In this document: piece by piece, positions 1-9,361 of the stretch
Layout: every line of letters starts with the position of its first letter
Numbering within the stretch: the stretch's first letter is position 1
Position numbers and translations under genes: made by a program
Assembly (NCBI GenBank): GCA_947259575.1
Contig: CAMYMU010000024.1
Coordinates: forward strand, 1 to 64,000
Origin: an uncultured Ectothiorhodospiraceae bacterium
Lineage (GTDB): Bacteria > Pseudomonadota > Gammaproteobacteria > UBA6429 > Thiohalophilaceae
Direction: 5' to 3'
Length of the DNA: 64,000 bases
Notes under the pieces: generated by a model
What the model saw: the letters and a program-made list of their open reading frames with translations, nothing else
Told to the model about the DNA's origin: nothing
Databases searched by the model: none

Positions 1-1
1 T

Positions 2-337
2 GCAAAGGGATTACGTCCTGAAGTTAAAATGGAACTTGGCAGTAACGAAGCGATTAAACATGCGATTGTTGGTGGGCTTGGTTTATCGGTTATGTCGCTG
101 CATACACTCTTATCTGAAGGTCTTGACGGACCTGTTGCGAACCTTGATGTGGAAGGCTTTCCAATTATGCGCCGTTGGCACATGGTTTACCCGAAAAACA
201 AGGAGTTATCTTTGGTTGCACGGACATTTTTGGAATTTGCGATTGAATATGAATCAAAAATTACCAAGCGTATGGAAAGTATATTGCCGTCACTAAAAAA
301 TCAAATTGATAATAGTAAGAAAAAATCAAAAAAATAA
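2..337 (+). CDS. LysR-family regulator, C-terminal part (CbbR-like), cut by window start
   Basis: The frame is open from the first bases of the window, so this is the 3' end of a longer gene. The 111 visible residues have the look of the end of a LysR substrate-binding domain: a GSNEAIKHAIVGGLGLSVMS stretch (the usual 'EAIKxAVxAGLGIAxLS' region) and a later WHMVYPKNKELSLVARTFLEF segment. The protein ends in a lysine-rich tail. LysR proteins of the CbbR type control CO2-fixation and carbon-concentrating genes. Its position directly upstream of the inorganic-carbon operon, on the same strand, suggests it controls that operon. The DNA-binding half lies outside the window, so the CbbR subtype is inferred from context. 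Confidence 0.8.
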   Translation, partial: AKGLRPEVKMELGSNEAIKHAIVGGLGLSVMSLHTLLSEGLDGPVANLDVEGFPIMRRWHMVYPKNKELSLVARTFLEFAIEYESKITKRMESILPSLKNQIDNSKKKSKK

Positions 338-512
338 AGGTGGTAGTTTTATAGGGGCATTTCGCATCAACGTATGTTTATACTAATGATAGAGAAATTG
401 TTGTGAAATTTTAGCAAGAACAACAGATAATTCAGAATAAAAAGTAATCTGTAAAAAATGAACGAAAACTTGTTGGCTTTACAAGTATTTCAGTTTGGAG
501 TCAAAAGAAAAT

Positions 513-2192
513 ATGGAACGGCTCATTATTGTAGTGGCTGTTTTGCCACTTATATCAGCTTTATTAATTCAGTTATTTGCTGGACGCATTGGCCGTAGTA
601 TTGCTCGGCTAAGTGTGGTGTTCACCACACTTAGTTTTTTATTATCTTGTGTATTATTAGCCTTAGCGCTGATGGGAAGTGAAATTCAAACATTTCCATT
701 GGGTGGTTCTGTCGCCGCCCTGTTATTTGATCCATTAAGCATTCTCCTGGCCACCATCATTCTTGGTATCAGTTTGATCGTACATCTGTACTCGGTACGA
801 TATATGGCTGAAGAAGCAGCTTATGGTCAGTTCTTTGTTCTTCTTGATTTGATGACCGCTGCCTTGTTATTCATGGTGCTAGCAGGTGACCTGATTACCT
901 TGGTTATCTCCTGGTATCTGGTTGGCGTTATTCTTTACTTCCTGTTAGGGCAGGATACGCGTAGCCAAACTGCCTATCGTTTTGCCTTCTGGACACTGAT
1001 TACGTATCGAATTGGCGATCTACCGTTAATCCTTGCAGCTGCCTTACTCTATAACGCCTATGAAACCTGGTCATTAACAGTAATCTTTGATGAGATTATG
1101 GCGAATCCAGATGCACATCAGGTGCTAGGTTTACCGTTAACACAAGTAGTGGCCGGGTTGATCGGATTTTCAGCTTTTGCCCGATCGGCACAGTTTCTAT
1201 TACATACCTGGTTACCTTACACCATGGATGGGCCGACACCCGTATCTGCATTAATGCACGCAGGTATCGTTAATGCAGGCGGTTTTCTAATTAATCGTTT
1301 TGCGCCTGTATTTATTCATAGTGGTGATGTCTTGAACTGGATCTTTATAGTCGGATTAGTCACAGCAATATTCGGCTCCTTGTTGATGCTGACACAGAAC
1401 GACATTAAAAAAGCATTGGGTTATTCAACCATGGGCCAGATGGGATTTATGATTATGGAATGTGGAGTTGGTGCATTCTCATTAGCTATCTACCATATGT
1501 TTGCACATGGTGTTTTCAAAGGCACCATGTTTCTATCTGCAGGAGGTGTAATCAATCACGCGCGCCAGGATGATGGTATTCCTAAAGATGAACTTTATAC
1601 TTTTGCTGTTGAAAAACGGCCTAATAAGGCAAGTCAACCGTGGTTGTTAATGGCGGCTGTGACCCTGGCTGTGCCGCTAGTAATATTAGTATTTGCGCAC
1701 CTCCTGATTGCTCAGGATTATTTCCATAAACAAGGAGCTATTGTATTACTGTTCTTCGGTTGGGTAACAGGTGCACAATTAATCTTCGCCACATATCGTA
1801 TGCGAGCCCAGAATATCTGGCGATTGGTTGGGTTGAGTATTTTATCGCTACTAGTTGTCGTTCTCGGTTATGTATTTATCAGTCATGCATTTGATCTATT
1901 CTTGTATCCAGATCCTGAATTTCGCGCACAACTTTATTCTGCGGCCACTATTGACTTGTTGCGTTTTGATGTCCTGGTAGGTGTTGTTACGTTAACTGTG
2001 GTTGCTGGTTGGGTCATTACTTACTTTGGAGAACGAAGAGGTTATTATCCACGTCAGAAGAGCAAACGTCTTTGGTTGAACTTTTATGCGTTGATATCAC
2101 GAGAATTTTATGTCTCTGATATTTACACACGTTTGACACGAATTATCTTGTCAATTTCTGGTCGTTTAAATGTTTGGTTGAGGTGGTTATAA
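513..2192 (+). CDS. dabB: DabB-like proton-conducting membrane subunit of the DAB inorganic carbon pump
   Basis: Polytopic membrane protein of about 559 residues in the NuoL/MrpA antiporter family. The core of that family is visible, including NDIKKALGYSTMGQMGFM around residue 310 and the following YHMFAHGVFKGTMFLSAG helix region. It sits two genes before dabA, the standard partner, so the likely role is cation-driven CO2 hydration and bicarbonate accumulation in the cytoplasm. An upstream in-frame TTG at 495 is possible, but ATG 513 is preferred because GGAG lies at 497-500 while nothing resembling a ribosome site precedes the TTG. Family assignment is firm; the exact coupling ion cannot be read from sequence. 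Confidence 0.9.
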   Translation: MERLIIVVAVLPLISALLIQLFAGRIGRSIARLSVVFTTLSFLLSCVLLALALMGSEIQTFPLGGSVAALLFDPLSILLATIILGISLIVHLYSVRYMAEEAAYGQFFVLLDLMTAALLFMVLAGDLITLVISWYLVGVILYFLLGQDTRSQTAYRFAFWTLITYRIGDLPLILAAALLYNAYETWSLTVIFDEIMANPDAHQVLGLPLTQVVAGLIGFSAFARSAQFLLHTWLPYTMDGPTPVSALMHAGIVNAGGFLINRFAPVFIHSGDVLNWIFIVGLVTAIFGSLLMLTQNDIKKALGYSTMGQMGFMIMECGVGAFSLAIYHMFAHGVFKGTMFLSAGGVINHARQDDGIPKDELYTFAVEKRPNKASQPWLLMAAVTLAVPLVILVFAHLLIAQDYFHKQGAIVLLFFGWVTGAQLIFATYRMRAQNIWRLVGLSILSLLVVVLGYVFISHAFDLFLYPDPEFRAQLYSAATIDLLRFDVLVGVVTLTVVAGWVITYFGERRGYYPRQKSKRLWLNFYALISREFYVSDIYTRLTRIILSISGRLNVWLRWL

Positions 2193-2193
2193 A

Positions 2194-2955
2194 ATGCCTG
2201 ATTTCTTAACCATTCTGCTTGCCAGTATATTTTTACCATTGTTTCCTATGAGTATGATATTTAACATCATACTCGACAAGATTAAACAATGCTGGTTACG
2301 AGTACTGTTAATTATATTCTGGCCATTAATTGGTTTATTGATTGTACTCAATAGCAACCTAGATATACCTGATTGGGTGCTAACAGTAGCCTTGTCTACT
2401 TCTTTTCTATACTCCTTGCGGATGCTCACATTGCGTGAAGTTAATCAGTGGAGTGGTTTTTTGGCGACTTCATTTTGGGGGTTGTTATGGCTACCTATAA
2501 CGCAAGGTGTGTCAGCAGATTTATTATATTGGTTTGCGATTAGTATAAGTACGCCGCTGGTATTACTGGTATTACTTAGTGCCGATCTGGAAAAGCGCTT
2601 TGGCGCTGCTTATACGGGGTTATATGGTGGTTTAGCACGAACCATCCCGAGATACGCAGGTGTATTAGTTATTGTTGTTATCGCGGCAATTGCCACACCA
2701 CTGTTCCCAACTTTTTTTATCATGCTCGATATGGTTGTCGAAACTGTTTCAAATAAGCCGGTTGCAGCGTTGACTCTGTTATTTATCTGGCTGTTGTGGA
2801 GTTGGGCGGGCGCACGTTTAATCCAGGGTTTGATAGTAGGCCGGGCCAGTAAAAACAAAATCGCAGATATGAATCTAAACTCGATTAGCTTTTATAGTAT
2901 TGTGCTAATTGTACTAATCGGTAGTGGCGTTTACCTGGGTGGGGTGATTCTGTGA
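2194..2955 (+). CDS. Membrane protein of the DAB operon, resembling a shortened NuoM/MrpD subunit
   Basis: A 253-residue protein with about eight hydrophobic segments, placed 1 bp after dabB and overlapping dabA by 4 bp (GTGA). Residues about 135-175 (a LEKRFG segment, then YGGLARTIPRYA and an ATPLFPTFF helix) follow the pattern of the NuoM/MrpD helix where GGLA...P...GLP...F is conserved. The protein is roughly half the length of NuoM, and none of the helices has the buried lysines expected in a proton path. It may be a structural or anchoring subunit of the DabA-DabB complex. Function is inferred from position only. Confidence 0.75.
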   Translation: MPDFLTILLASIFLPLFPMSMIFNIILDKIKQCWLRVLLIIFWPLIGLLIVLNSNLDIPDWVLTVALSTSFLYSLRMLTLREVNQWSGFLATSFWGLLWLPITQGVSADLLYWFAISISTPLVLLVLLSADLEKRFGAAYTGLYGGLARTIPRYAGVLVIVVIAAIATPLFPTFFIMLDMVVETVSNKPVAALTLLFIWLLWSWAGARLIQGLIVGRASKNKIADMNLNSISFYSIVLIVLIGSGVYLGGVIL

Positions 2956-5900
2956 GTATATCCAAGGGGAGTTTATCGAAAGGGCAGAGACTCAGTATAC
3001 GCTCCATGATCTATGTGGCGAGTGAACAAATTCCATATTTCTGGCCGATGCGTACATTCATTCACCACAATCCTTTGCACGGTATGGAGGATTTGCCTTT
3101 CGAACAGGCTGTGCAGGAAGGTAAGCGATTGCTACATGGCCGTGTATTCTTGCGTCGTCCGATTTATCAAATGTATCTACATGAAGGTAAAGTAGACCGC
3201 GATGATATAAATAAACAAATTTCCAGTTATGTGCTCAAGCGTGACACTATCCCCGGTATTGATCTACAGCAATGGTTGATGGTGCTATTGACTCAAACCG
3301 AACAAAGAGTGGTTTTTAAACATGAAATCACCAGTGTTGACGATATTCAAGCAGCCGTAAATGGCCAGCCACTTTCAAAAGACAATACTTTTGGTCCAGA
3401 AAACATAGTCCCGCACTTACGCCATGAACTACTTGGCGATAGACCCGTCTATGATGCGCTGGATTCATTATACGGTACTGAAATTGCTACTGAGCTTGAT
3501 GAGCTTGTTATTAAGAGCTGTCTGGACTTTTTTGATGAAGGTCAGTCTGTATGGTCAATGCCAGGACGCAAACGCGGATTTTTCAGGTCATGGCGTGAAG
3601 TGGCTAACCGCAACATACGGCTTTATTTACGCGGTATGGACATTAAGGACATTTTAGCGGTTGATGATACACCTGAGGGTGTCATCGACCATGTTATGAA
3701 AAAACTAGGCATTCCTGAAGAGCGCTGGGTGCATTACTTCACCCGTGAATTGGCACAACTACATGGTTGGACAGGTTTTATTCGATGGCGCTGGAATACA
3801 AAGAACTATTACTGGAGTAAAACGCATCCCGCTGATCTGATTGATCTGGTTGCAATTCGGTTGACTTTTGCGCTTGCGTTACTAAGCGAGCGCCAAGGCG
3901 AACATGGATTTAAGAATATAACTACAACAGCGCCAGCAATCGAAGATGCAATAGAAAGCAACACCATGGAAACCTATTTGCGTTATGAGTTGTTTGGTAA
4001 AACCATATTACCGGCCATGGCAAAACGTGTCGAACAAACATTGGCGCGCGGTAACGCCACACAAATAGAAAAAGTCTTTTATGAATACATTGCCTTTAAG
4101 CGTGAGCATGAAGCAAAAACACAGGCAGATCGCCTAAACACCATAGCCAAGCGGGTTAACCAGCTTGATGCGCTGCAATCGTTATCTGCAGAGGATTTCA
4201 ATTATTTGCTCGACAGTTTGCGTATGTTCGAGTTCTGCGAAGGCATGCTTTGGTTGCGAGCTTTGGAAGCACATGCGATTAATCAGTTATTGACAGGCAT
4301 AAATACCGCACCACCAGAACCTCGTGAAAAACGTCCTTTCGTACAGGCAATGTTCTGTATTGATACTCGCTCTGAACGGATTCGTCGCCACCTGGAAAGT
4401 GTTGGTGATTATCAGACCTATGGGATAGCTGGTTTCTTTGGTGTGCCGATGAGTTTTATGGAACTGGGGAAAGGCAGTGAAATGCACCTTTGTCCAGTGT
4501 TACTCACACCAAAAAACCTGGTCCTGGAAATGACGGTTGCTGATGCTGAAGATGTGCATGCAGTTACTGCGCTTGAAAAGGCTATGCACGAACTTAAAGA
4601 ATCAGTATTTGGACCATTTGTAACAGTCGAGGCGATTGGCTTATTGTTTGGCTTTGATATGGTCGGCAAGACAATAATGCCGCAAACATATAACCACTGG
4701 CGTAAACGGCTACATAAAAAGAAGCGTTCAACGCATTTATTAATCGATAAGCTAAGTCGAGAACAGGCAGACTCTATTCTAAGAACTGTACAGCGCGCTG
4801 TCATTGTTTTGGCAGTTGAACAGGACTTTGGTCTAGAACCGGAGCGTATTAGTGATGATATGGTGCGTGAATTACGTGAAGCAGCGCTTGGCAGACATTC
4901 TGGTGCACCAACACTAGCAAGTATCGCTAATCTAAATAAGAAAAAAGAACAAGAGTTCGTATTACGCTTGCGAGATACTTATCGTATCGACGCTGCTTAT
5001 ACCCAGTTACAAATGGAAAGACTAGGTAGAATCGGCTTTAGTCTGGATGAACAAGTTGGTTTTGTTAGCCAGGCCTTACATTCTATTGGGTTGACTAAAG
5101 ATTTTTCACGTTTTGTTTTGCTATTTGGACATGGCAGCACTTCGGAAAATAATCCGTATGAATCTGCACTGGATTGTGGTGCCTGTGGTGGCAACCATGG
5201 CCTGGTTAGTGCGCGAGTACTGGCGCAAATGGCCAATAAACGAGAAGTCCGTCGCAAGTTACGCGCACAGGGTTTAGAAATCAACGATGATGCATGGTTT
5301 GTTGGTGCGCATCATAATACAACTACTGATGAGTTAGTCCTGCACGATCTTGATCATATACCTTCCACGCATATCTTTTACATCGATCGCTTGCGTACTG
5401 GTCTTTTAGCGGCCTCGCGCCTGTGTGCTCAGGAGCGTTTACCAAGTCTACAGATTAACCCTCATCCATGTGAGCCAACAACGGCTTATCGTGAGATTGA
5501 GCGCAATGCCATGGACTGGTCACAGGTAAGACCAGAGTGGGGTTTGTCACGTAATGCTTATATTATTATTGGGCGCAGAGATCTTACCAAGGATATGTCA
5601 CTAGATGGTCGAGCATTCATGCATTCTTATGATTACCGACTAGATCCAATGCAACGATTGTTAGAGAACATCATTACGGGTCCTTTAGTTGTTGCGCAAT
5701 GGATTAACATGGAGCACTACTTTTCGACGGTAGATAATGAACGGTTCGGAAGCAGTAGTAAGGTGTACCATAATGTTGCCGGCCGTTTTGGAGTCATGAC
5801 AGGTGGGTTAAGTGATTTACGTACCGGTCTACCATCACAAACTGTTCTTAATAAAGGTTTACCCTACCACGAACCAATACGATTGATTGCAGTCATAGAA

Positions 5901-6095
5901 TCGCCGTTAGAGCATGCTCGGAAGGCTATAGAAAGTGTGGTCGCTGTTAAGACTTTGGTCGTAAATGAATGGATACGCTTGCTGGTCATCGATCCAGAAA
6001 AACAGGAAGTATATACCTATAATAGTGGTGAGTGGGAAGCCAAGCCCCTTTTAGATGCAAATGAATCATCCTTAGCGAAGGAGTCAAGCACATAA
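2952..6095 (+). CDS. dabA: DabA, DUF2309/UPF0753 carbonic-anhydrase-like subunit of the DAB inorganic carbon pump
   Basis: A 1047-residue DUF2309 protein, in the usual size range for DabA. The zinc-site residues of the family are in place: C469-x-D471 in AMFCIDTRSERIRR, H727 in LLFGHGS, and C742 in ALDCGACGG. The C-x-D and the 15-residue H-to-C spacing match those of characterised DabA. The protein is soluble and is held to the membrane by DabB, where it is thought to hydrate CO2 to bicarbonate one way, powered by the cation gradient. It starts with GTG inside the stop of the previous gene and runs 1 bp into the PII-like gene, so the block is co-translated. Confidence 0.94.
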   Translation: MSISKGSLSKGQRLSIRSMIYVASEQIPYFWPMRTFIHHNPLHGMEDLPFEQAVQEGKRLLHGRVFLRRPIYQMYLHEGKVDRDDINKQISSYVLKRDTIPGIDLQQWLMVLLTQTEQRVVFKHEITSVDDIQAAVNGQPLSKDNTFGPENIVPHLRHELLGDRPVYDALDSLYGTEIATELDELVIKSCLDFFDEGQSVWSMPGRKRGFFRSWREVANRNIRLYLRGMDIKDILAVDDTPEGVIDHVMKKLGIPEERWVHYFTRELAQLHGWTGFIRWRWNTKNYYWSKTHPADLIDLVAIRLTFALALLSERQGEHGFKNITTTAPAIEDAIESNTMETYLRYELFGKTILPAMAKRVEQTLARGNATQIEKVFYEYIAFKREHEAKTQADRLNTIAKRVNQLDALQSLSAEDFNYLLDSLRMFEFCEGMLWLRALEAHAINQLLTGINTAPPEPREKRPFVQAMFCIDTRSERIRRHLESVGDYQTYGIAGFFGVPMSFMELGKGSEMHLCPVLLTPKNLVLEMTVADAEDVHAVTALEKAMHELKESVFGPFVTVEAIGLLFGFDMVGKTIMPQTYNHWRKRLHKKKRSTHLLIDKLSREQADSILRTVQRAVIVLAVEQDFGLEPERISDDMVRELREAALGRHSGAPTLASIANLNKKKEQEFVLRLRDTYRIDAAYTQLQMERLGRIGFSLDEQVGFVSQALHSIGLTKDFSRFVLLFGHGSTSENNPYESALDCGACGGNHGLVSARVLAQMANKREVRRKLRAQGLEINDDAWFVGAHHNTTTDELVLHDLDHIPSTHIFYIDRLRTGLLAASRLCAQERLPSLQINPHPCEPTTAYREIERNAMDWSQVRPEWGLSRNAYIIIGRRDLTKDMSLDGRAFMHSYDYRLDPMQRLLENIITGPLVVAQWINMEHYFSTVDNERFGSSSKVYHNVAGRFGVMTGGLSDLRTGLPSQTVLNKGLPYHEPIRLIAVIESPLEHARKAIESVVAVKTLVVNEWIRLLVIDPEKQEVYTYNSGEWEAKPLLDANESSLAKESST

Positions 6096-6421
6096 TGAAT
6101 AAAGTTAACTTCAGTACAGTAAAGAAACTCGAAATTATTCTCAGTGGTGAGCATCAGGCGTTTGCAACTGACTTGCTCGATAATGCAGGTGTAACGGGCT
6201 ATACCATCATCAATAATCTTTCCGGTAAAGGTCGCCATGGTTTTCATGAAGGTCATTTAATGTTTAACGAGGAAGACGTGTTAATCATGATTATTGCTGT
6301 TGTTCCAGAAGAATTAGTGGAACCAATTCTTGAGGGGCTTGAACCTTTTTATAGTGAACACTCAGGAGTTGTATTTATATCCGATATTCAGGTAACACGG
6401 TTTGTAAAATTCAGCAAGTAA
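6095..6421 (+). CDS. PII-like regulatory protein (CPII type) of the inorganic carbon operon
   Basis: A 108-residue small protein with the ferredoxin-like beta-alpha-beta pattern of the PII superfamily: KKLEIILSG strand, a short loop segment GRHGFHEGH, the IMIIAVVPEELVEPILEGL strand-helix, and a final VVFISDIQVTR strand. It lacks the tyrosine-containing T-loop of GlnB/GlnK. Homologues beside carboxysome or bicarbonate-transport genes (CPII) bind adenine nucleotides together with bicarbonate, so this may sense carbon status and gate DabAB or the SulP carrier next to it. It overlaps the dabA stop by 1 bp and is preceded by GAAGGAG. Confidence 0.82.
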   Translation: MNKVNFSTVKKLEIILSGEHQAFATDLLDNAGVTGYTIINNLSGKGRHGFHEGHLMFNEEDVLIMIIAVVPEELVEPILEGLEPFYSEHSGVVFISDIQVTRFVKFSK

Positions 6422-6446
6422 GTACTGCTAAGTAAGGTTAATAATA

Positions 6447-8126
6447 ATGCGCGTCTTCAATGAAATAAGTCTTCAGAATGTACGGGGTGATATCTTTGGT
6501 GGTGTCACTGCAGCTGTCATTGCTTTACCTATGGCCCTGGCTTTTGGTGTGGCTTCTGGTGCGGGGGCAGAGGCAGGTTTGTATGGTGCAATCATGGTTG
6601 GGTTGTTTGCCTCATTATTTGGGGGATCACCAACACTAATTTCTGAACCGACTGGCCCTATGACTGTGATCTTCACAGCCGTTATCGTGAAACTAACTGC
6701 TTCCGATCCTGTTAATGGTATGGCAATGGCATTTACTGTCGTGATAATGGCGGGTATTTTCCAGATCCTTTTTGGTTTCATGAAGTTAGGCAAATACGTT
6801 ACTTTAATGCCCTATACTGTTGTCTCTGGATTCATGTCAGGGATCGGCATCATACTTATTATATTGCAATTTGGACCGCTCCTTGGTCAAGCTTCACCAG
6901 CTGGTGGTGTCATTGGTACGCTAGAAAATATACCAAACTTAATCGCGGGTGTTAAGACACCAGAATTGCTCTTAGGCATTATGACTATCGCGATCTTGTT
7001 ATTAATGCCCATCAAGTTAAAACGATTTTTACCCCCTCAGTTAATTGCTCTGGTTCTGGGCACAGTTATCTCGGTAATGTTTCTTAGCATGGACGATATA
7101 AGGCGTATCGGAGAAATACCGACTGGGTTGCCTGATTTTCAAATACCAGTCTTTTCAAGTTCAGAATGGACAATTATGATCGTAGAGGCCATCGTACTGG
7201 GAATGTTGGGCTGTATAGATGCGTTATTAACTTCTGTAGTCGCAGATAGCATGACGCGAACTCGACACAAGTCAGATAAGGAATTGATTGGACAAGGAAT
7301 TGGTAACATGATGTCAGGTTTATTTGGCGGATTACCTGGCGCCGGTGCAACCATGGGTACTGTCGTAAGTATTCAGGCAGGGGCAAGAACAGCGCTATCA
7401 GGTTTGGTTAGGGCGAGTATATTATTAGTCGTGGTCTTGTGGGCGGCAGGACTCACAGCTGTTATTCCATTAGCAGTACTCTCTGGAATTGCTCTGAAAG
7501 TTGGTATGGATATTATTGACTGGCGGTTCTTAAAACGTGCCCACATAATCTCCGGAAAAGGCGCCTTCATTACATATGCAGTTATACTTCTGACTGTTTT
7601 TGTTGATTTGATTGTAGCGGTTGGTCTTGGTTTGTTTGTGGCGAATGTAATTACGATTACAAGGCTATCTAATTTACAAGCGGACGATGTTAAATCAGTA
7701 ACGGATCCAGATGTATCTGACATTGAATTATCAGAGCGGGAAAAAGAATTATTAAAAGCTGCAAAGGGTAGACTAATATTGTTTTATCTTCGTGGAACGA
7801 TGATTTTTGGTACCTCTAGAGCTATTTCTCGCAAAAACTCCCAGGTCGAAGGTCGATGTGCATTAATTATAGATCTTACCGATGTCACCCATCTTGGTGT
7901 TTCAGCAGCTTTGTCACTTGAGGAGTCGATTCTCGATATGATTAGGGCAGGGCGCTCTGTATACATCGTTGCGAGTGATGGCCAGCCTCTACAGCGTTTA
8001 ACAAAAATGGGTTTGCTGCAGAAAATACCTGGTGAGAATGTTGTTGAAAAACGTATAGAGGCATTCGAGCATCTACAACAACTGCAGCAAGATACAGACT
8101 TATTTAAAGGTTGCGACAATGTTTAG
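6447..8126 (+). CDS. SulP-family anion transporter with C-terminal STAS domain, probable bicarbonate carrier
   Basis: A 559-residue protein. Residues about 10-410 hold the SulP transporter core, with GDIFGGVTAAVIALPMALAF at the start, the SEPTGPMTVIFTA helix pair, and the GLPGAGATMGT segment. A hydrophilic STAS domain follows at about 440-545 (VTHLGVSAALSLEESI). SulP proteins move sulfate, bicarbonate or other anions. Lying 25 bp downstream of the CPII gene in a DAB operon, bicarbonate uptake is the most likely role, as in cyanobacterial BicA, but sulfate is not excluded. The STAS domain is a plausible docking site for the PII-like neighbour. Confidence 0.85.
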   Translation: MRVFNEISLQNVRGDIFGGVTAAVIALPMALAFGVASGAGAEAGLYGAIMVGLFASLFGGSPTLISEPTGPMTVIFTAVIVKLTASDPVNGMAMAFTVVIMAGIFQILFGFMKLGKYVTLMPYTVVSGFMSGIGIILIILQFGPLLGQASPAGGVIGTLENIPNLIAGVKTPELLLGIMTIAILLLMPIKLKRFLPPQLIALVLGTVISVMFLSMDDIRRIGEIPTGLPDFQIPVFSSSEWTIMIVEAIVLGMLGCIDALLTSVVADSMTRTRHKSDKELIGQGIGNMMSGLFGGLPGAGATMGTVVSIQAGARTALSGLVRASILLVVVLWAAGLTAVIPLAVLSGIALKVGMDIIDWRFLKRAHIISGKGAFITYAVILLTVFVDLIVAVGLGLFVANVITITRLSNLQADDVKSVTDPDVSDIELSEREKELLKAAKGRLILFYLRGTMIFGTSRAISRKNSQVEGRCALIIDLTDVTHLGVSAALSLEESILDMIRAGRSVYIVASDGQPLQRLTKMGLLQKIPGENVVEKRIEAFEHLQQLQQDTDLFKGCDNV

Positions 8127-8358
8127 CCAGAAAATATAGTTTTTAAACACTTTTGGAGCCTGCTTTAAGTAATTTACAAATCGCACCTTTCTAATTCACT
8201 CACGATAAGTTTGCTCTTAGTTAGTGCAAAATGCCTGACCTTATCAGTTCTATTTACTATAAATCAATAAGTTAGCGATCAGATTAACTGGTACATCGTT
8301 TGCTTTGAGTAATACGAATGCAAACAAAAGTAATATTGAAACGGGTAGTTGAGCAATA

Positions 8359-9354
8359 ATGATGATGCGATACAAAGATGGATTCTGGCCCAATTTCGCA
8401 GCGCTTGTGTATGTGGGTGTGGCCTATTTTGTGGGCTGGGTAATGTTCTTTACTGACGAGGTTGTTTTATATATACCAGGCGTCCTAATTCTCGCACATA
8501 GTATGGTGATTGCAGCCTATATGATTCACGAGTGTGCACATAACACGATCTTTGCAAAGAATAAATGGAACGCCAAGCTTGGCAGGGTCCTGTTGTGGTT
8601 TACAGGCTCCTGCTATGGGACTTATGAAGAAATCCGTGAAAAACACTTTCGTCATCATGTCGATCGTGCTGATGTGGTGGCTTTTGATTATCGTCCCCGT
8701 CTATCTAAATTCCCCAAACTGGTCAAGTTGATGCATATCCTGGAATGGTTGTACATTCCTGCGCTAGAGATCATGATGCATTTATTAGTTTTGATATTGC
8801 CATTTACCATGGATAATCGTCGTTCTAAAAGAAAATTAGTCTTGATTGTCCTCACTATTCGAACAGTGATATTCACTAGTGTTTTTATTTTCGAACCCTT
8901 CGCTGTAATTTTATATGCCGTTGCTTACATGATGTTCTTAACGGTGATGCGTTTTATGGATGTCCATCAGCATACCTATGAGATCTTTGAGACACTGGAT
9001 CAACCAAGAGGAGAAGAAGCAAATAAATTCGATCGTGAGTATGAAGTGCGCAATACATTTTCAAATATGATTTCATTGCGTTATCCCTGGGCAAATTTGT
9101 TGATGTTGAATTTTGGCTATCATAACGCGCATCATGAAAAGCCAACGACACCCTGGTACCGGTTGCCAGCCTTGCATAAGGAGTTATTTGCTGACGATAC
9201 CACACAAGTTTTTCCCTTTATAAACCTGTTGAAGTCTTATCATCAATATCGAGTGCCTCGCATGTTGAATGCCGATGAAGGGGATATTGGCGGTCTGGAA
9301 AAAGGTCGCCAATTTGTAGGTGTTGATGGTGTTTCATTTTTAACAGCACATTAG
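8359..9354 (+). CDS. Membrane fatty acid desaturase-type diiron protein
   Basis: A 331-residue integral membrane protein with three histidine boxes: HECAHN near residue 58, HFRHH near residue 97, and HNAHH near residue 255. These ligate the diiron centre in membrane desaturases and hydroxylases. Four to five hydrophobic stretches surround them. The first gene of an apparent three-gene set, it is followed 7 bp later by a lactonase-like hydrolase. The substrate is not predictable; fatty acyl chains or a related lipid are likely. Three ATG codons in a row begin the frame at 8359. Confidence 0.85.
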   Translation: MMMRYKDGFWPNFAALVYVGVAYFVGWVMFFTDEVVLYIPGVLILAHSMVIAAYMIHECAHNTIFAKNKWNAKLGRVLLWFTGSCYGTYEEIREKHFRHHVDRADVVAFDYRPRLSKFPKLVKLMHILEWLYIPALEIMMHLLVLILPFTMDNRRSKRKLVLIVLTIRTVIFTSVFIFEPFAVILYAVAYMMFLTVMRFMDVHQHTYEIFETLDQPRGEEANKFDREYEVRNTFSNMISLRYPWANLLMLNFGYHNAHHEKPTTPWYRLPALHKELFADDTTQVFPFINLLKSYHQYRVPRMLNADEGDIGGLEKGRQFVGVDGVSFLTAH

Positions 9355-9361
9355 GTATCTT

